Part shown: positions 61,671 through 64,000 of the stretch, piece by piece
Layout of the letters: the number at the start of each line of letters is the position of its first letter
How positions within the stretch are numbered: the first letter of the stretch is position 1
Translations under genes and position numbers: made by a program
Source of the DNA: Chelonoidis abingdonii
Lineage: Eukaryota > Chordata > Testudines > Testudinidae
Direction of reading: 5' to 3'
Assembly: GCF_003597395.2 (NCBI RefSeq)
Contig: NC_133790.1
Span: 21,196,150-21,260,149, forward strand
DNA: 64,000 nucleotides
Notes under the pieces: model-generated
The model's database searches: none
What the model saw: the letters and a program-made list of their open reading frames with translations, nothing else
Told to the model about the DNA's origin: nothing

Positions 61671-61723
61671 GGTGAGGTTGACCAGGCCAATGCAAGAAGG
61701 TGCCAGAGAAGCTCAGTGTCCAT
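61664..61723 (-). promoter_or_regulatory. Overlapping upstream ORF at the ADORA2A start
   Basis: An ATG at 61721-61723, with G at +4, opens a 19-codon frame. It ends at TAG (61664-61666), just after and out of frame with the receptor ATG at 61668-61670. If this stretch is in the mature 5' UTR it would put a short overlapping uORF across the main start. Mammalian A2A transcripts are known to carry upstream ORFs, but I cannot show that this one is homologous. The 5' splice acceptor is not certain. TTTGCAG ending at 61734 is a candidate with a weak pyrimidine tract, and it would keep the uORF in the exon. Confidence 0.45.
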
Positions 61724-62683
61724 ATCTGCAGTGCTGCAAACAGCCACCAACGCACCTCAAAACGGTCTGGGTTTTGAAGGGCACTCAGCTGCCAGCTGTT
61801 GGCCAGAGGCTTATCTTGCCCCCTTTTCCCTTCAGCTGATTTAGCTGTCTACTACAGAGGGCATAGAAAGATGGAGTACAGGGTTTGTCAGCTTCAGCAG
61901 ATAGGAAAAACCTTGCAGATTCTCAGTGTGTTCACAATAATGCAGAAGCACATTTGTGGTCCACTGAGCTCTGACAGATACGATCCCAGAAAACACCTCA
62001 TGTAGATGAACCTTTACTCTCCAAATCAGAAAGACCTGCAGATGTTGTGTGTTTGAAATGTTCTGCCTGGTATAGTCATGTGTGGTAAGGATCTTGGGTT
62101 TCCTGTTGACAATCACAATTCTCTTCACTATTTCCTGCCACCTCTCAGGAACTTCATCTTATTCTCCCTTTTTCCCTTTTGCTGAACACTCTAGGACTCA
62201 GGGAATCTTCTCGTCAGCTGTTGCAAACATCCAACTTCTCCACTTGTTTCCTTAAAAAAATACAACAAAAATAACCATACTAAGTAATCAGCTCCAGTAA
62301 TGAGATGGGAAAAGCAAAATCTCATTCAAGTGGCATATCCAAATGATGTTAGAAATAAAACAGACCTACATGAACATCACAGGCAAAAAAAAAAGCTTAT
62401 ATTTTGTCCCCATCAAAAGTTGCCTGGTTAAAGGCAATATTGCACAGCTACAATGCCAAACACAAGAACTGTTTTGTTTCTGAGGCTACCAACTGAGCTG
62501 ACAATTCAGCAGCTGCTTGATAGTTTGCCATGAAACATGAGAGCTCAGTTAATGATGCCTTAGACAACTTTGATCTGACATTTCCTTTGAGTGCTGAGGA
62601 AATTCCAAAACACAACTGACAACATAAGAAATAGCCCCCATAGAATGCAGAGGTGTAACATCCTTCAGTACTTTCCTACCCAG

Positions 62684-62722
62684 AGGAGAGAGAGAGAGGG
62701 AGAGAGAGAGAGAGAGAGAGAG
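62684..62722 (+). repeat. (GA)n microsatellite
   Basis: GA repeats with one GGG interruption, about 39 bases. Confidence 0.9.
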
Positions 62723-63109
62723 TCACACTGCTCCAAGGATCCACGCACAGCACAGACTCCCATCCTCTTGCAGACACACCCCCTTGCCTAGGTACACAGT
62801 CCCTCACACTATAAGCAAACATATAATACCTAGCTCTGCTACAGTGTTTTTCATTCATAGGTCTCAAAACACTTTACAAAGGAGGTCAGTATCAGAATGA
62901 TGGACACACAAGTGATACACACATACTTACGCAGACACACAATCATGGGTATACACACACTCCCCCTGCACAAAGGTACACGCACAGATGCTCACATAGT
63001 ATTATACCCACCCATGGCAACCCCTGCAAAAAGCAGCAAACTGAGCCCCAAGAACACACATTCCCATGCATGGAGAAGCTCTTAATGCCATACACACCAC
63101 CTTGTATAC

Positions 63110-63285
63110 TTATCTCAGAACTGGAAGGGACCCTGAAAGATCATTAAGTCCAGCCCCCTGCCTTCACTAGCAGGACCAAGTACTGATTTTGCCCCAGATC
63201 CCTAAGTGGCCTGCCTCAAGGATTGAACTCACAACCCTGGAGTTAGCAGGCCAATGCTCAAACCACTGAGCTATCCCTCCCCTCA
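63110..63285 (-). mobile_element. Cry-type tRNA-derived SINE of cryptodiran turtles
   Basis: On minus it starts GAGGGGAGGGATAGCTCAGT, with a pol III A-box (TAGCTCAGTGGTTTGAGC, about 63257-63273) and B-box (GGTTGTGAGTTCAATCC, 63220-63236). It continues CACTTAGGGATCTGGGGCAA and ends GGTCCCTTCCAGTTCTGAG. The whole layout is that of the turtle polIII/Cry SINE, a strong clue to the organism. Confidence 0.85.
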
Positions 63286-64000
63286 TGCTGTCATGTGAGT
63301 CAGATACATACACAGCACTTACCGCTGCTCCTATCACACCATCTCTCATGCAAAGACACACACACATTTGCACCCAGAGACTCCAATCACAGCGTCAGGA
63401 TCAAGAATGAGGCTTGCTGAGCTTAGTTTAAGGCTCTGGTCCTTCGCAGTCCATCACAAGTGACTACAGGATGCTTTGCTTTTCACTCCTCTGTAGTGAG
63501 TTTTAAGCCTCATTTGCTGCAAAAGATCGTGTTTTGTCCTTTGTTTAAGGGAAGAGTATAGTTATGGCAAACAAACACAAGTAGGGATGGGAAAGAAAGG
63601 GGCCTTGGTGTCAGTTGCTAAATCACCACTGGGTTCAGTTTCAGAAATGCAGATAAGCCTCCCAAAACAAATGTTTTGGTGCTGTAACAACAGATGACCC
63701 TGAACAGCACCACCAGCGGGTTTTCACATCTTCACAAAAGGCAGACTGATCTGAAGTCAGAAGAGAATTTCTCAAAATAAAATAAAGGAGTAAAGATAGT
63801 GAAAATGCAATGAACTGTGATTCACATCTCATCTCAGGGAGCTAAGCTAATCTTGCACCTTTCATTGGTTTGGATCTCTGTTGCTAGTGCTGTGTTTGAA
63901 AGAAGAGAGAGTGGTCCTTTTTGGTTCAGAAGTGCTAAAAACATACCTTTTCATCAATTCCTGAAATCCCCTTTTGTTTTATATGCATATTTTGGGGAAG

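Larger units (their letters stand above)
61724..64000. other. Upstream region of ADORA2A
   Basis: No coding exon is seen. Mammalian ADORA2A has upstream non-coding exons, and these may lie here or beyond the edge, but sequence alone does not show them. The (GA)n run and the Cry-type SINE listed separately are in it. Confidence 0.5.

Noticed and set aside
63220..63273. tRNA gene on minus
   Set aside because: A- and B-boxes belong to a tRNA-derived SINE. The acceptor stem and anticodon arm do not pair and a SINE body follows.

Overview
This window is vertebrate nuclear DNA, most likely from a cryptodiran turtle. It has spliced vertebrate genes with GT-AG introns, a GC-rich promoter at one gene, and long AT-rich non-coding stretches. 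Its transposon load is typical of turtles: a CR1 LINE with ORF1/ORF2 remnants, a tRNA-derived Cry-type SINE, many hAT MITEs with 8-bp target-site duplications (TSDs), PIF/Harbinger elements, and retroelement LTRs. The species assignment is inference from repeats and protein similarity. No database search was possible.

Two protein-coding genes are well supported, both on the minus strand. From right to left, ADORA2A (adenosine A2A receptor) has two coding exons at 61321-61670 and 49780-50746. Together they give a complete 438-residue receptor split by a 10.6-kb intron at the usual R/Y position. The first four coding exons of UPB1 (beta-ureidopropionase) lie at 11212-11312, 10693-10864, 4684-4771 and 3517-3611. 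The rest of UPB1 lies beyond the left edge. Human chromosome 22q11 has the same order and orientation (ADORA2A, then UPB1). The first product is a plasma-membrane Gs-coupled receptor, and the second is the last enzyme of pyrimidine degradation, which makes beta-alanine. I infer no functional operon-like link between them.

Layout: 1-2420 is a decayed CR1 inside UPB1 intron 4. 2421-11312 holds UPB1 exons 4 to 1, with intron 2 packed with nested hAT elements. 10600-11480 is a CpG-rich promoter region. 12635-13460 is LTR-like. 14221-18392 is a nearly complete Harbinger transposon with two converging genes. 18393-49370 is a mostly gene-free intergenic region with scattered MITEs, a second Harbinger derivative (32188-33383), an ancient LINE piece, a keratin-like fragment next to a 42-bp tandem repeat, and one unassigned exon-like ORF. 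49780-61670 is ADORA2A, whose intron carries a CR1 3' end, a solo LTR with a perfect TSD, and further MITEs. 61724-64000 is upstream ADORA2A sequence with a Cry-type SINE.

I found no evidence of a new multi-gene system. The most useful observations are three receptor positions that differ from the human protein (DRY to DRI, one disulfide cysteine lost, and an ECL3 His to Arg change), an overlapping upstream ORF at the ADORA2A start, the three-level transposon nest, the two-gene Harbinger element, and the keratin-like fragment.
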